A DNA stretch of 64,000 nt from Bittarella massiliensis (ex Durand et al. 2017) (GTDB lineage Bacteria; Bacillota; Clostridia; Oscillospirales; Ruminococcaceae). A program made the translations under genes and the position numbers. Numbering within the stretch: the stretch's first letter is position 1; each line of letters starts with the position of its first letter. Of this stretch, positions 33,847 to 42,772 are shown piece by piece. The stretch spans positions 996,177-1,060,176 of the forward strand of contig NZ_LN908977.1 in assembly GCF_001486165.1 (NCBI RefSeq), given 5' to 3'. The notes beneath the pieces were generated by a model, which saw only the letters and a program-made list of their open reading frames with translations, did no database searches and was not told where the DNA came from.

Positions 33847-35124
33847 ATGCCTGATCAATTAGAACTACTCTCAATTCATACGGAACAAAAAGATATTACT
33901 CTTGCACAACTAAAGGAAGATGTTGATGCAAACGATATCATTACTAATCCTGATTATCAAAGAAAATATGTATATGATGATATCCGTGCTTCTAGACTAA
34001 TCGAGTCAATTCTTCTCGGCATTCCAATTCCGGTAATCTATCTTTGCGAAGAGGAGGACGGTACCCTATCCGTAATTGACGGTCAACAGCGAATCGTTTC
34101 TTTCGTGCGCTATTTGAAAAATGAATTTTCTCTAAATAAGCTGACAAAATTGACAGATATAAATGGCCTTTATTATAGAGATCTTGAAAAAAGAATCCAG
34201 CGATTGCTAAAAAGTAAAACACTAAAGGCAATCACAATAAACAAAGATTCTAAAGAATTGAAGTATGAAATTTTTTCGCGTTTAAATCTAGGTGCTATCA
34301 TGCTAAAAGACCAAGAAGTTCGAAATTGTATCTATCGTGGCAACTTTAACAACATGCTAAAAGATATTGCTCAAACCAATAAAAATTTACACGTTCTTTT
34401 TCATGATGAGAATAAACGCAGTGCTTATGAAGAGCGCATCCTTCGCTTTTTTGCATTGCGCAATTATCTTGAACTCCGTGGAACTTTTAAATGGGTTATG
34501 AGTTCTTATATGGAGCAACATCAAAATGATGATGAAATTTTAATTTCAAAACTTAAAAGTCAATACAACACCTTAATTGACGTCATTCAGCAAATTCTCG
34601 GTGAAAACGCATTTTTTTCGCTGTGTAAAGACAAACGGAAAAAATTTAACGGCGCAGTTTATGATTCGATAATTATCCCATTCTCCTATTTTCCTAGCAG
34701 AGTCTTAATATCTCACGCTGATGAGCTACGTATACAGATTAACTGTTTGAAAGAAACCAATAGTGAGTACCAAAACAACACCTATGTAGGAACAAATGCT
34801 GGTCCGAGAGTACGTGGTCGAATCGAGCAGGTGATGAAAATTATTAGTGACATAGTTTCAGCAGAAGTCCAGCCTGATAGATACCGCTACTTTCATAAAT
34901 CTATTAAGGAGCATCTCTTTTATCCTGGATACAAATGCAGTTATTGTGGAAATATCATTCTTTCCCTTGATGACTGCGAAATGGATCACATTATTCCCTA
35001 CGCAAAAGGGGGATCTACAACTCTTGAAAATGTTCAACTTTTACATAGAAGCTGTAATAGAAACAAAAAAGACAGAATTGTACTAGGAGGAGTTAATGAG
35101 CAAGATGATAACAGCGAATATTGA
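33847..35124 (+). CDS. DUF262-HNH endonuclease-like protein, foreign
   Basis: 425-residue cytoplasmic protein. Residues about 15-150 form a DUF262 (ParB/GmrS-like) domain with PDYQRKYVYDD at 35-45 and the nucleotide-type motif VIDGQQRIVSF at 77-87. A helical middle follows, and residues 364-410 form an HNH nuclease finger: C364/C367, the catalytic pair D380-H381 in EMDHIIPYAKGG, then HRSCN at 400-404. The two-domain plan is like GmrSD type IV restriction and other DUF262 nucleases, but with a classical HNH instead of DUF1524. Base composition is near 36% GC against about 68% around it, so it is recently acquired. It stands alone between tRNA-Thr and a bidirectional terminator. AAAGGATG lies 7 bases before the ATG. 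Defence is inference. Confidence 0.85.
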   Translation: MPDQLELLSIHTEQKDITLAQLKEDVDANDIITNPDYQRKYVYDDIRASRLIESILLGIPIPVIYLCEEEDGTLSVIDGQQRIVSFVRYLKNEFSLNKLTKLTDINGLYYRDLEKRIQRLLKSKTLKAITINKDSKELKYEIFSRLNLGAIMLKDQEVRNCIYRGNFNNMLKDIAQTNKNLHVLFHDENKRSAYEERILRFFALRNYLELRGTFKWVMSSYMEQHQNDDEILISKLKSQYNTLIDVIQQILGENAFFSLCKDKRKKFNGAVYDSIIIPFSYFPSRVLISHADELRIQINCLKETNSEYQNNTYVGTNAGPRVRGRIEQVMKIISDIVSAEVQPDRYRYFHKSIKEHLFYPGYKCSYCGNIILSLDDCEMDHIIPYAKGGSTTLENVQLLHRSCNRNKKDRIVLGGVNEQDDNSEY

Positions 35125-35169
35125 GTAGGTTTCAGACGGAACAATTATCAACCTTATAAAATTTGTTGC

Positions 35170-35215
35170 AAAAGGAGTGGGGGGAGAGCGTTTGCGCTCT
35201 CCCCCCACTCCTTTT
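35170..35215. terminator. Bidirectional terminator, 21-bp perfect stem
   Basis: AAAAGGAGTGGGGGGAGAGC and its complement ending in CTTTT pair around the loop TTTG. It ends the plus-strand DUF262-HNH gene and the minus-strand gene at 35233, and marks the right edge of AT-rich DNA. Confidence 0.9.
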
Positions 35216-35232
35216 ATCTCTCCCGCTCTCTC

Positions 35233-35718
35233 TCAGCGCCCTTCCACCAGTTCGATGGCTTCCTTCCCGCTCAGCCGCTCGATGCGCAGTTCCACCACGC
35301 AGACCTGGTCGAAGAGCCGCTCGATCTCCCGCCGGCGGCCCTCCGGCTGCTGGGGGGAGTACTTGGCCGCCAGCCGTTCCAGGGCGGCCCGCTTCTCCCC
35401 CTCCTCCCGCAGCACCCGCGCCCTGCCAAAGGCGATGGCGCTGCGAAAATAGGTGGTGTACTCCTGGGGCACCACCCGGTCCTGGTCGACGACGCAGAAG
35501 GAGACCCGCTCCTCCCTGGCAATGGCGTCCAGCTTCTGCCCGACCGGGGCGCAGTGAAAGTAGATCCGTTCCCCGTCAAAGACATAGCTCAGGGGCACGG
35601 CATAGGGGTAGCCGTCCTCCCCCACCACCGCCAGCACCCCGGAGGTCCCCCGGCGCAAAACGGCCTCGCAGCCCTCTCTGGAAAGGGCCTGCCGCTGTCG
35701 GCGCATCTCTCGGGCCAC
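35233..35718 (-). CDS. Pyridoxamine 5'-phosphate oxidase family protein (Nim-like)
   Basis: 161-residue split-barrel flavoprotein. The pattern GVLAVVGEDGYPYAVPLSYVFDGERIYFHCAPVG and VSFCVVDQDRVVP is that of the PNPOx/NimA-type family that binds FMN and in some cases reduces nitroimidazoles. Activity here is unknown. It starts with GTG at 35718, with GGGGAG 9 bases upstream inside the end of the upstream gene, so translation is probably coupled. Second gene of a two-gene unit, ended by the 21-bp terminator. Confidence 0.85.
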   Translation of the reverse strand: MAREMRRQRQALSREGCEAVLRRGTSGVLAVVGEDGYPYAVPLSYVFDGERIYFHCAPVGQKLDAIAREERVSFCVVDQDRVVPQEYTTYFRSAIAFGRARVLREEGEKRAALERLAAKYSPQQPEGRRREIERLFDQVCVVELRIERLSGKEAIELVEGR

Positions 35719-35724
35719 CGCGCT

Positions 35725-36837
35725 CTACTCCCCTCTCTTCAGCCGCTCGGTGTCCTCTTCCACCTTCAGGATGGCGTCTTTAAAGCCGCCCACCACCACC
35801 GTCATGTTGGAGGCGATGATGGAGGCCAGGGGCTGGCCGCAGTTCTCCACCCGGTAGCCCTCGATGTCCCGGTAGATGCCGTCCTCCCCCAGGTTGCAGG
35901 GCACCTTCTCTATGAGCTCCCGCCCGTCCGAGAGGAAGCAGTAGCAGCGGTAGCCCAGGCCAAAGCTCATCCCGCTCTCGAAGACGGTGCCGCTGTCGGG
36001 CTCGTGGCCGTGATAGGGGTTGAGGTTGGCGATGACCATGTTGCTGTTGCGGATGTGCAGTTGGTCGCGGTCAAAGTAGAAGGCCGAGCGGGTGTAGACG
36101 TCGCTCATGTCCTCGGGCTCCTTAAGGCCGGGGGCCTCGTCGGGGGGGAAGATGCCCTCCACCCCGTGGTCCAGGGCAAAGGCCTTCATCCGGTCGCCCA
36201 CCTCCCTGGCGTTTAAGAGGAAGCACTCGAACCCGGCCAGGTAGGCCCGGGGCAGCTCCCCCAGGGGCCAGGTGGACTTGGCGCGCAAGTCCTGCCGGGG
36301 GACGATGCGCTGGCCGCGGTCCTTGGCCTCTTCGATCAAGTCCATGACAATGGTCTTGAGGCAGGCCTCAAAATCGCCCTCCACGATCTTTGAGGGGACC
36401 ATGTACATCAGGTTGCCGGCGGTGTGGGCGGTGGCATAGCCCATCCCGTGCTCGTCGAGGATCTTCCCGTCGGGGCAGAGCTGGCCCACCGGGTAGCGGT
36501 GGATCACGTCCCGCCGGTCGCGGGTGAAGCTGTATAGTTTTTTGCCCCGGGCAAAGCCGACCCCCAGCTCAAAGATGGTGCCGCTCTCCGGCTCGCCGCC
36601 GCGAAAGAAGTTCACGTCTCCCACCACGATGTCGCAGTCGTCCAGGTAGTCGGGGGTGAGCTTGCGCAGGGGCTGCTTGCCGGTGGCCGGGTCGCAGTCG
36701 TCAAAGCCCATCTTCTCCTTGATGTTGGTGACCTCAAAGCCGTATTCCTCGGCCAGGTATTTCATGGTGAGCAGCTGGTGCTCGCCCCCGGGGTAAAAGC
36801 ACTGGGGGCCGGTGATGTACAGGCGGGGTCTTCTCAT
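35725..36837 (-). CDS. Tandem nucleoside 2-deoxyribosyltransferase-like protein
   Basis: 370 residues with two copies of the nucleoside 2-deoxyribosyltransferase fold. Copy 1: YITGPQCFYP at 7-16, then DVNFFRGGEPESGTIFELGVGF at 74-95. Copy 2: YLAGFECFLLNA at 199-210, then NPYHGHEPDSGTVFESGMSF at 273-292. In both, the PxSGTxFExG motif with its glutamate (E90, E287), the likely nucleophile, is kept. Single-domain family members have about 150-170 residues, so this is an internal duplication and fusion. Expected role is base exchange or hydrolysis of deoxynucleosides. GGGAGG lies 9 bases before the ATG. Cotranscribed with the flavoprotein gene. Confidence 0.85.
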   Translation of the reverse strand: MRRPRLYITGPQCFYPGGEHQLLTMKYLAEEYGFEVTNIKEKMGFDDCDPATGKQPLRKLTPDYLDDCDIVVGDVNFFRGGEPESGTIFELGVGFARGKKLYSFTRDRRDVIHRYPVGQLCPDGKILDEHGMGYATAHTAGNLMYMVPSKIVEGDFEACLKTIVMDLIEEAKDRGQRIVPRQDLRAKSTWPLGELPRAYLAGFECFLLNAREVGDRMKAFALDHGVEGIFPPDEAPGLKEPEDMSDVYTRSAFYFDRDQLHIRNSNMVIANLNPYHGHEPDSGTVFESGMSFGLGYRCYCFLSDGRELIEKVPCNLGEDGIYRDIEGYRVENCGQPLASIIASNMTVVVGGFKDAILKVEEDTERLKRGE

Positions 36838-37001
36838 AAAAAATGCCTCCCTTGTTTTCGTCCGCCCGCCGCGGCGGGCCGTCTCGTCGTCCAGTCCCAG
36901 AGTAACAGCCCGGCTGTCCTCCTGTCAATTGACGGCCCCGCCAATATCAAAACGGTTTTTTCGACAGAGTGCCGAAATGGGGCCCCATTTTTTGTCATCC
37001 C

Positions 37002-37547
37002 CTATAAAAGAGCCGCCTCTCCCCGCCGCTCGTACACCAGGTCGACGATCCCGTTGTACCGTTTGGCCGACACCAGGCGCAGCGGGCGCTCGACCCCCAG
37101 CCCGCCAAAGAGGGAAAGTCCCTCCCCCAGCATGCTCGGCAGCACCGAGAGGTGGTAGCGGTCGATGCCGTCCGCCACCGCCAACCGGCGGGCCAGCTCC
37201 GCCCCGCCGCAGACCCAGATGTCCCCCTTCCTCCTCCGCCGCTCGATCAGCCGCTCCGGGAGGCCGTCGACAGAGGTCGCCTCCCCCCGCTCTGCCGGCG
37301 GCCGGCGGGTGAGCACGAAGCGCTCCTTCTCCGGGTAGGGCCACCGCCCGGGGGAGAGCTCCTCCGCGATTTGGTGGCAGGTGTGGCCCCCCATCACCAC
37401 AGCGCCCACCCCTCTGTAAAAATCGGGGTCGCTGCCCTCGCACCCGGGCTGCGACCCGTCCCCCGCCATCCAGCCCGCCCCTCCGGCCCGGTCGGCGATA
37501 GACCCGTCCAAACGCATGCCGGTGTAGAGGACCGCCCGTCTTTCCAT
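37002..37547 (-). CDS. Dihydrofolate reductase-like (RibD C-terminal) protein
   Basis: 181-residue protein of the DHFR/RibD-C reductase family (YwjB/YyaP type), expected to bind NADPH; the substrate is unknown. Features are LYTGMRLDGSIADRAGGAGWM at the N-terminus, AVVMGGHTCHQIAEE near 60, DIWVCGGAELARRL near 115, and LSLFGG near the end. GGGGGAG lies 6 bases before the ATG. Monocistronic, with no clear terminator within 60 bases of the stop. True folate DHFR function is not implied. Confidence 0.85.
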   Translation of the reverse strand: MERRAVLYTGMRLDGSIADRAGGAGWMAGDGSQPGCEGSDPDFYRGVGAVVMGGHTCHQIAEELSPGRWPYPEKERFVLTRRPPAERGEATSVDGLPERLIERRRRKGDIWVCGGAELARRLAVADGIDRYHLSVLPSMLGEGLSLFGGLGVERPLRLVSAKRYNGIVDLVYERRGEAALL

Positions 37548-37649
37548 GTCGTCTCCCCCTTTTTGGGCCCCTGTGGGCCCTCGTTACATGGGTTTTAGCC
37601 ATCCAAACAAAAAATCACCGCCTTTTTCCCCTTTTTTCACAAAAGGGGT

Positions 37650-37678
37650 TTGACCTTTTTGCCCCGCTGTATTACAAT
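37650..37678 (+). promoter_or_regulatory. Promoter of the ileS T-box transcript
   Basis: TTGACC (37650-37655), 17-base spacer, TACAAT (37673-37678). Confidence 0.75.
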
Positions 37679-37687
37679 GTAGGAGAA

Positions 37688-37940
37688 ATAGCCAAAGACG
37701 ATGATAGAGACAGTACGTTTGAAACAAACGCCACAGCGAGCCGGGGGGAGTGGGAGCCCGGCGCCAGTCGTTTCTCTCGGAACATCCCTCTAGAGTTGCA
37801 AGCTGAAAGGGCGACCGAGTAGGCTTCGCCGGTTTTCCGCCGTTATCGGGAACGCATATGTTGGTATGTTGCAATAGGTGGTACAGCGAAGCGCATTCGG
37901 CCTTCGTCCTGTTTTGCAGGGCGGGGGCTTTTTTGTCGGT
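37688..37940 (+). ncRNA. T-box riboswitch (isoleucine), ileS leader
   Basis: A leader RNA that senses uncharged tRNA-Ile. It contains the GCGAGCCGGGG...GGAGTGGGAGCCCGG stem region, the specifier ATC (37784-37786) in GGAACATCCCTCTAGAG, the T-box AATAGGTGGTACAGCGA at 37873-37889 that pairs with the tRNA acceptor end, and the 12-bp terminator 37900-37934. It is placed directly before ileS, whose amino acid matches the specifier. Confidence 0.92.
37900..37934 (+). terminator. T-box-controlled terminator
   Basis: GCCTTCGTCCTG pairs (with GU pairs) with CAGGGCGGGGGC, followed by TTTTTT. Overlaps the antiterminator sequence, so it forms when tRNA-Ile is charged. Confidence 0.85.
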
Positions 37941-38004
37941 TTGCGCGTTTCCATAGATTCACCTTTCGCAGCGCACGAAAGAAAGCATTGGAGGTTTTGG
38001 AAAG

Positions 38005-41000
38005 ATGTACAACAAGGTGCCCACAGATCTCAACTTTGTGGAGCGGGAGAAGGACGTCGAGCAGTTCTGGGAAAGAGAACACATCTTTGAAAAGAGCATC
38101 GACAGCCGCAAGGAGGGCGAGACCTACACCTTCTACGACGGCCCCCCCACCGCCAACGGCAAGCCCCACATCGGCCACGTGCTGACCCGGGTCATCAAGG
38201 ACATGATCCCCCGCTACCGCACCATGAAGGGCTACATGGTCCCCCGCAAGGCCGGCTGGGACACCCACGGCCTGCCGGTGGAGCTGGAGGTGGAAAAGGA
38301 GCTGGGCCTGGACGGCAAGGAGCAGATCGAGGAGTACGGCCTCGAGCCCTTCCTCAAGCGCTGCAAGGAGAGCGTCTGGAAGTACAAGGGGATGTGGGAG
38401 GACTTCTCCGCCACCGTCGGCTTCTGGGCCGACATGGAGCACCCCTACGTCACCTACGACAACAACTTCATCGAGTCCGAGTGGTGGGCCCTCAAGCAGA
38501 TTTGGGAGAAGGGGCTGCTCTACAAGGGCTTCAAGATCGTCCCCTACTGCCCCCGCTGCGGCACCCCCCTCTCCTCCCACGAGGTGGCCCAGGGCTACAA
38601 AGACGTGAAGGAGCGCTCGGCCATCGCCAAGTTCAAGGCCAAGGGGGAGGACGCCTATATCCTGGCCTGGACCACCACCCCCTGGACCCTCCCCTCCAAC
38701 GTGGCCCTCTGCGTCCACCCCGACGAGGACTACGTCAAGGTGGAGAGCGGGGGGGAGCGCTACTACCTGGCCGCCGCCCTCTGCGAGAGCGTGCTGGGCG
38801 AGCAGGGCTACACCGTGCTCGAGCACTTCACCGGCCGGGAGCTGGAGTACAAGGAGTACGAGCCCCTCTTTGATTTTGTGCAGCCCAAAGAGAAGTGCTG
38901 GTACGTCACCTGTGACGGCTACGTCACCCTCACCGACGGCACCGGCATCGTCCACATCGCCCCCGCCTTCGGCGAGGACGACGCCAACGTGGGCCGCAAG
39001 TACGGCCTGCCCTTTGTGCAGTTGGTGGACGGCAAGGGCCAGATGACCAAAGAGACCCTCTGGGCGGGGATGTTCTGCAAGGACGCCGACAAAGAGGTCC
39101 TCAAAAACCTGGAGGAGCGGGGCCTTCTCTTCTCCGCCCCCACCTTTGAGCACAGCTATCCCCACTGCTGGCGCTGCGACACCCCCCTCATCTACTACGC
39201 CCGCGACTCCTGGTTCATCAAGATGACCGCCGTCAAGGACGACTTGATCCGCAACAACGACACCATCAACTGGATCCCCGAGTCCATCGGCAAGGGCCGC
39301 TTCGGCGACTGGCTGGAAAACGTGCAGGACTGGGGCATCAGCCGCAACCGCTACTGGGGCACCCCCCTCAACATCTGGGAGTGCGAGTGCGGCCACCGGC
39401 ACGCCGTCGGCAGCATCGAGGAGCTGCGGAGTCTCTCCCCCAACTGCCCGGAGGACATCGAGCTGCACCGCCCCTATATCGACGCGGTCACCATCACCTG
39501 CCCCCACTGCGGCAAGCAGATGAAGCGGGTGCCCGAGGTCATCGACTGCTGGTTCGACTCCGGCTCCATGCCCTTTGCCCAGCACCACTACCCGTTTGAG
39601 AACAAGGAGCTGTTCGAGCAGCAGTTCCCCGCCGACTTCATCTCCGAGGCGGTGGACCAGACCCGCGGGTGGTTCTACTCCCTGCTGGCCATCTCCACCC
39701 TGGTGTTCAACAAGGCCCCCTACAAAAACGTCATCGTCCTGGGCCATGTGCAGGATGAAAACGGCCAGAAGATGTCCAAGTCCAAGGGCAACGCGGTGGA
39801 CCCCTTCGACGCGCTGGAGACCTACGGGGCCGACGCCATCCGCTGGTACTTCTACGCAAACTCCGCCCCCTGGCTGCCCAACCGCTTCCACGGCAAGGCC
39901 GTGCGGGAGGGACAGCGCAAGTTCATGGGCACCCTCTGGAACACCTACGCCTTCTTCGTCCTCTACGCCGACATCGACCAGTTCGACCCCACCCAGCACG
40001 AGCTGGAGCCCGAAAAGCTCTCGGTGATGGACCGCTGGCTGCTCTCCAAACTCAACACCATGATCCGCACCGTGGACGAGAGCCTGCAAAACTACCGCAT
40101 CCCCGAGGCCGCCCGCGCCCTGCAGGAGTTTGTGGACGACATGAGCAACTGGTATGTCCGCCGCAGCAGGGAGCGCTTCTGGGCCGTGGGGATGGGGCAG
40201 GACAAGGTGAACGCCTACATGACCCTCTACACCGCCCTGGTGAACTGCTGCAAGGCAGCCGCCCCCATGGTCCCCTTTATCACCGAGGAGATCTACCAAA
40301 ACCTGGTGCGCACCGTGGACCGCTCGGCCCCCGAAAGCATCCACCTCTGCGACTTCCCGGCGGTGGACAATTCCCTCATCGACAGCGAGTTGGAGCGCAA
40401 CATGGACCTGGTGCTGCAGATCGTGGTGCTGGGCCGCTCGGCCCGCAACGGCGCCGCCATCAAAAACCGGCAGCCCCTGCAAAACATGTTCGTGCAGGCC
40501 CCGGCCGCGCTGGAGGAGTACTACCGCCAGATCGTGGAGGAGGAGCTCAACTTGAAGGCCGTCACCTTTGTGGAGGACGCCAGCCGTTTCACCTCCTACA
40601 CCTTCAAGCCCCAGCTCAAGACCCTGGGCCCCAAATACGGCAAGAAGCTGGGCGAGATCCGCACCGCCCTGGCCGGGCTGGACGGCTCCGCCGCCAAGGC
40701 CGAGCTGGACGCCAATGGCGAACTGAAGCTGGCCCTGGCCGATGGGGAGGTCGCCCTCACCGCCGATGACCTGCTCATCGAGACCAAGCAGACCGAGGGC
40801 TTTTATACCGTGCAGGACGGCGGCATCACCGTGGCCATCGACACCGCCCTCACCCCCGCACTCATCGAGGAAGGGTATGTCAGGGAGCTGGTGAGCAAGC
40901 TGCAGACCATGCGCAAAGAGGCCGACTTCAACGTGATGGACCACATCACCGTCACCCTGAAGGGCAGCGAGAAGTTGGCCGACATCGCCCGCAAAAACTG

Positions 41001-41118
41001 GGACGAGATCGCCTCCGACGTGCTGGCCGACGGCTTTGCCTGCGGCGAGCCCGAGGGGTACGCCAAGTCCTGGGACATCAACGGCGAGGCGGTGGAACTG
41101 GGCGTGAAGCGGGTCTAG
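38005..41118 (+). CDS. ileS: Isoleucyl-tRNA synthetase
   Basis: Class I aminoacyl-tRNA synthetase of 1037 residues that charges tRNA-Ile and edits misactivated valine. HIGH signature PHIGH at 54-58, the editing-domain motif WTTTPWTLPSN near 220, and KMSKS at 590-594 (GQKMSKSKGNAVDPFDALE). The anticodon-binding helical domain follows with IKNRQPLQNM. The length and the long C-terminus match the eukaryote-like IleS2 type common in some Clostridia, including mupirocin-resistant forms; assignment to IleS2 is inference. The ATG at 38005 has GGAGG about 12 bases upstream. Controlled by the T-box leader. Confidence 0.96.
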   Translation: MYNKVPTDLNFVEREKDVEQFWEREHIFEKSIDSRKEGETYTFYDGPPTANGKPHIGHVLTRVIKDMIPRYRTMKGYMVPRKAGWDTHGLPVELEVEKELGLDGKEQIEEYGLEPFLKRCKESVWKYKGMWEDFSATVGFWADMEHPYVTYDNNFIESEWWALKQIWEKGLLYKGFKIVPYCPRCGTPLSSHEVAQGYKDVKERSAIAKFKAKGEDAYILAWTTTPWTLPSNVALCVHPDEDYVKVESGGERYYLAAALCESVLGEQGYTVLEHFTGRELEYKEYEPLFDFVQPKEKCWYVTCDGYVTLTDGTGIVHIAPAFGEDDANVGRKYGLPFVQLVDGKGQMTKETLWAGMFCKDADKEVLKNLEERGLLFSAPTFEHSYPHCWRCDTPLIYYARDSWFIKMTAVKDDLIRNNDTINWIPESIGKGRFGDWLENVQDWGISRNRYWGTPLNIWECECGHRHAVGSIEELRSLSPNCPEDIELHRPYIDAVTITCPHCGKQMKRVPEVIDCWFDSGSMPFAQHHYPFENKELFEQQFPADFISEAVDQTRGWFYSLLAISTLVFNKAPYKNVIVLGHVQDENGQKMSKSKGNAVDPFDALETYGADAIRWYFYANSAPWLPNRFHGKAVREGQRKFMGTLWNTYAFFVLYADIDQFDPTQHELEPEKLSVMDRWLLSKLNTMIRTVDESLQNYRIPEAARALQEFVDDMSNWYVRRSRERFWAVGMGQDKVNAYMTLYTALVNCCKAAAPMVPFITEEIYQNLVRTVDRSAPESIHLCDFPAVDNSLIDSELERNMDLVLQIVVLGRSARNGAAIKNRQPLQNMFVQAPAALEEYYRQIVEEELNLKAVTFVEDASRFTSYTFKPQLKTLGPKYGKKLGEIRTALAGLDGSAAKAELDANGELKLALADGEVALTADDLLIETKQTEGFYTVQDGGITVAIDTALTPALIEEGYVRELVSKLQTMRKEADFNVMDHITVTLKGSEKLADIARKNWDEIASDVLADGFACGEPEGYAKSWDINGEAVELGVKRV

Positions 41119-41149
41119 TCCTCTTCCCCCACCCACCCTGCCACCGAGA

Positions 41150-41185
41150 GAGGGGCGCTGCCTGCGGGCGGCGCCCCTCTTCCCG
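41150..41185 (+). terminator. Hairpin after ileS
   Basis: GAGGGGCGC pairs with GCGCCCCTC followed by TTCCC. Stem is strong, T tract weak. Confidence 0.55.
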
Positions 41186-41690
41186 TCTCAGCCCTCGCCC
41201 ACCCGGACAATGTGGGAGAGGGGGCCTTCGCCGCCATGCGTCTCGCCCGCCTTCCCCTCCGCCCGCTCCAAAGGACTTCGGGCGGCCGCTTCGCCCGCGC
41301 GAGAGGGTCTCCCATTTCTTTGTCTCCGCCCATCCCCCCTTGCCCATCGCCTTCTATCCTCACTCTTTCCCCTGCCTCTGCCCTGGCAGCCGCCTTCCCC
41401 GGCCACCGCCGACGCGCGGAGGAACACGGGATATTCGGCAGCGGTCGAGCCGTCTCGGGGATGGTCCCCCCTCCCCTCGCTCACAGCGCCTTCAAAAGGT
41501 CAGCCGGAGGCCCCCGGCGGCCTGGCCAGCAGCAATTTATCACCGGGCAGGTCCCCGGGCACCTTCGGCGCCATTGCGGCGGGGAGATGACCGGCGCCCC
41601 CTCTTCCTGCCCGGGCGTTCCGCATCCCGGGGGGCAAACCGCCCTTCTGGCAGATGGCCCCACCGCCCGGCCCTCACATCGGCACCAACC
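41186..41690. other. Gene-free C-rich spacer
   Basis: About 500 bases between convergent ileS and coaX. Open frames on both strands lack ribosome sites and known motifs. No tandem repeat found by eye. Confidence 0.55.
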
Positions 41691-41729
41691 AAAAAAGGCG
41701 CTGCGGACAAATCTCCGCAGCGCCTTTTT
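41691..41729 (-). terminator. Terminator of coaX
   Basis: GGCGCTGCGGA/TCCGCAGCGCC with A6 on the left and T5 on the right, so it functions on both strands; 20 bases past the coaX stop. Confidence 0.9.
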
Positions 41730-41748
41730 GCTCGGCAGGCAGGGCCTT

Positions 41749-42522
41749 CTACGCCCCCGCCTTCCGGCGGTCGTAGAGGACCTTGATGCCGTCGAGGATC
41801 AGGGTCTTGTCGATGGCGGTGAACCCCCGGTAGGCCTGGCTCACCGTTTTGGCCAGCCCGCCGGTGGCCACCACCCGGGCCTTCTGCCCCAGCTGTTCCT
41901 CCAGCTTTTGAACGATGTTGTCCACCGCGCCGGCATAGCCGTAGATGATGCCGCTCTGCATGCTGGCGACGGTGGAGGTGCCGATGGCCTGCTCGGGGGG
42001 GACGATCTCCACCCGGGGCAGCTTGGCCGCCCGCTCCACCAGGGCGTCCATCGAGACCTTGAGCCCGGGGAAGATGGCCCCCCCCAGGTAGGCCCCGTCG
42101 GAAGTGACCACGTCGAAGGTGGTGGCAGTGCCGAAATCCACCACGATGAGGGGGCCGCCGTATTTGTGGTAGGCGGCCACCGCAGTCACCAGCCGGTCGG
42201 CCCCCACCTCGCCGGGGTTGCCGTAGCGGTTGTCGATCTCCACCGGCAGGTTCTCCCCCACCAGCAGGGGGGGCTTGTCGAAGTACTTTTTGATGGAGTT
42301 GATGACGGTGTAGTTGAGCTGGGGGACCACCGAGCTGATGACGATGTCCTCCACCCGGTGCCGGTCGAGCCCCCGCAGGAAGAAAAACTGGGTCACAAAG
42401 AGGCCCAGCTCGTCGGAGGTGACGGCCTTGTTGGTGGAGAGGCGGAAGGTGTGCGCCAACTTCTCCCCCTCGAAGATGCCAAACTCCATGTTGGTGTTGC
42501 CGATGTCCACGACCAAGAGCAT
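41749..42522 (-). CDS. coaX: Type III pantothenate kinase
   Basis: First enzyme of coenzyme A synthesis, phosphorylating pantothenate. ASKHA-fold protein of 257 residues: LLVVDIGNTNMEFGIFEG at the N-terminus (phosphate 1 loop with DxGNTN), VGADRLVTAVAAYHKYG near 105, VVDFGTATTFDVV near 125, GGAIFPGLKVSMDAL, and GYAGAVDNIV near 195. All catalytic motifs are intact. GGGGGAA lies 7 bases before the ATG. Monocistronic, no BirA partner here. Confidence 0.95.
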   Translation of the reverse strand: MLLVVDIGNTNMEFGIFEGEKLAHTFRLSTNKAVTSDELGLFVTQFFFLRGLDRHRVEDIVISSVVPQLNYTVINSIKKYFDKPPLLVGENLPVEIDNRYGNPGEVGADRLVTAVAAYHKYGGPLIVVDFGTATTFDVVTSDGAYLGGAIFPGLKVSMDALVERAAKLPRVEIVPPEQAIGTSTVASMQSGIIYGYAGAVDNIVQKLEEQLGQKARVVATGGLAKTVSQAYRGFTAIDKTLILDGIKVLYDRRKAGA

Positions 42523-42772
42523 ACGTCAATTCCCCCTGCTGTTTCGGTGTTGAAAGCCCCTTTAGTGTACGGCAAAACCGGCTGTCCGTCAAGAAAAAAG
42601 AGGGGGCTGGGCCGTTCCCTTCCCCGCCGCGTCCGTCGTCCTGTACAGATTGTAACTGGATTGTATCCATTTTTTAACCACTTGTTACCTTTTGCCCCCT
42701 TTTTGTGGTGCTATAATGAAGATAAAGGAAGGGCTCGGCCTTTTGGCCCCCTTTGCGAGAGGAGTGATGGAG

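Noticed and set aside
33657-35215. Site-specific integration with duplicated tRNA-Thr end
   Set aside because: I looked for the tRNA 3' sequence again after the DUF262-HNH gene and found none, and there is no integrase in the window.
37843-41136. A 1097-codon minus-strand open frame
   Set aside because: Exact antisense of ileS.
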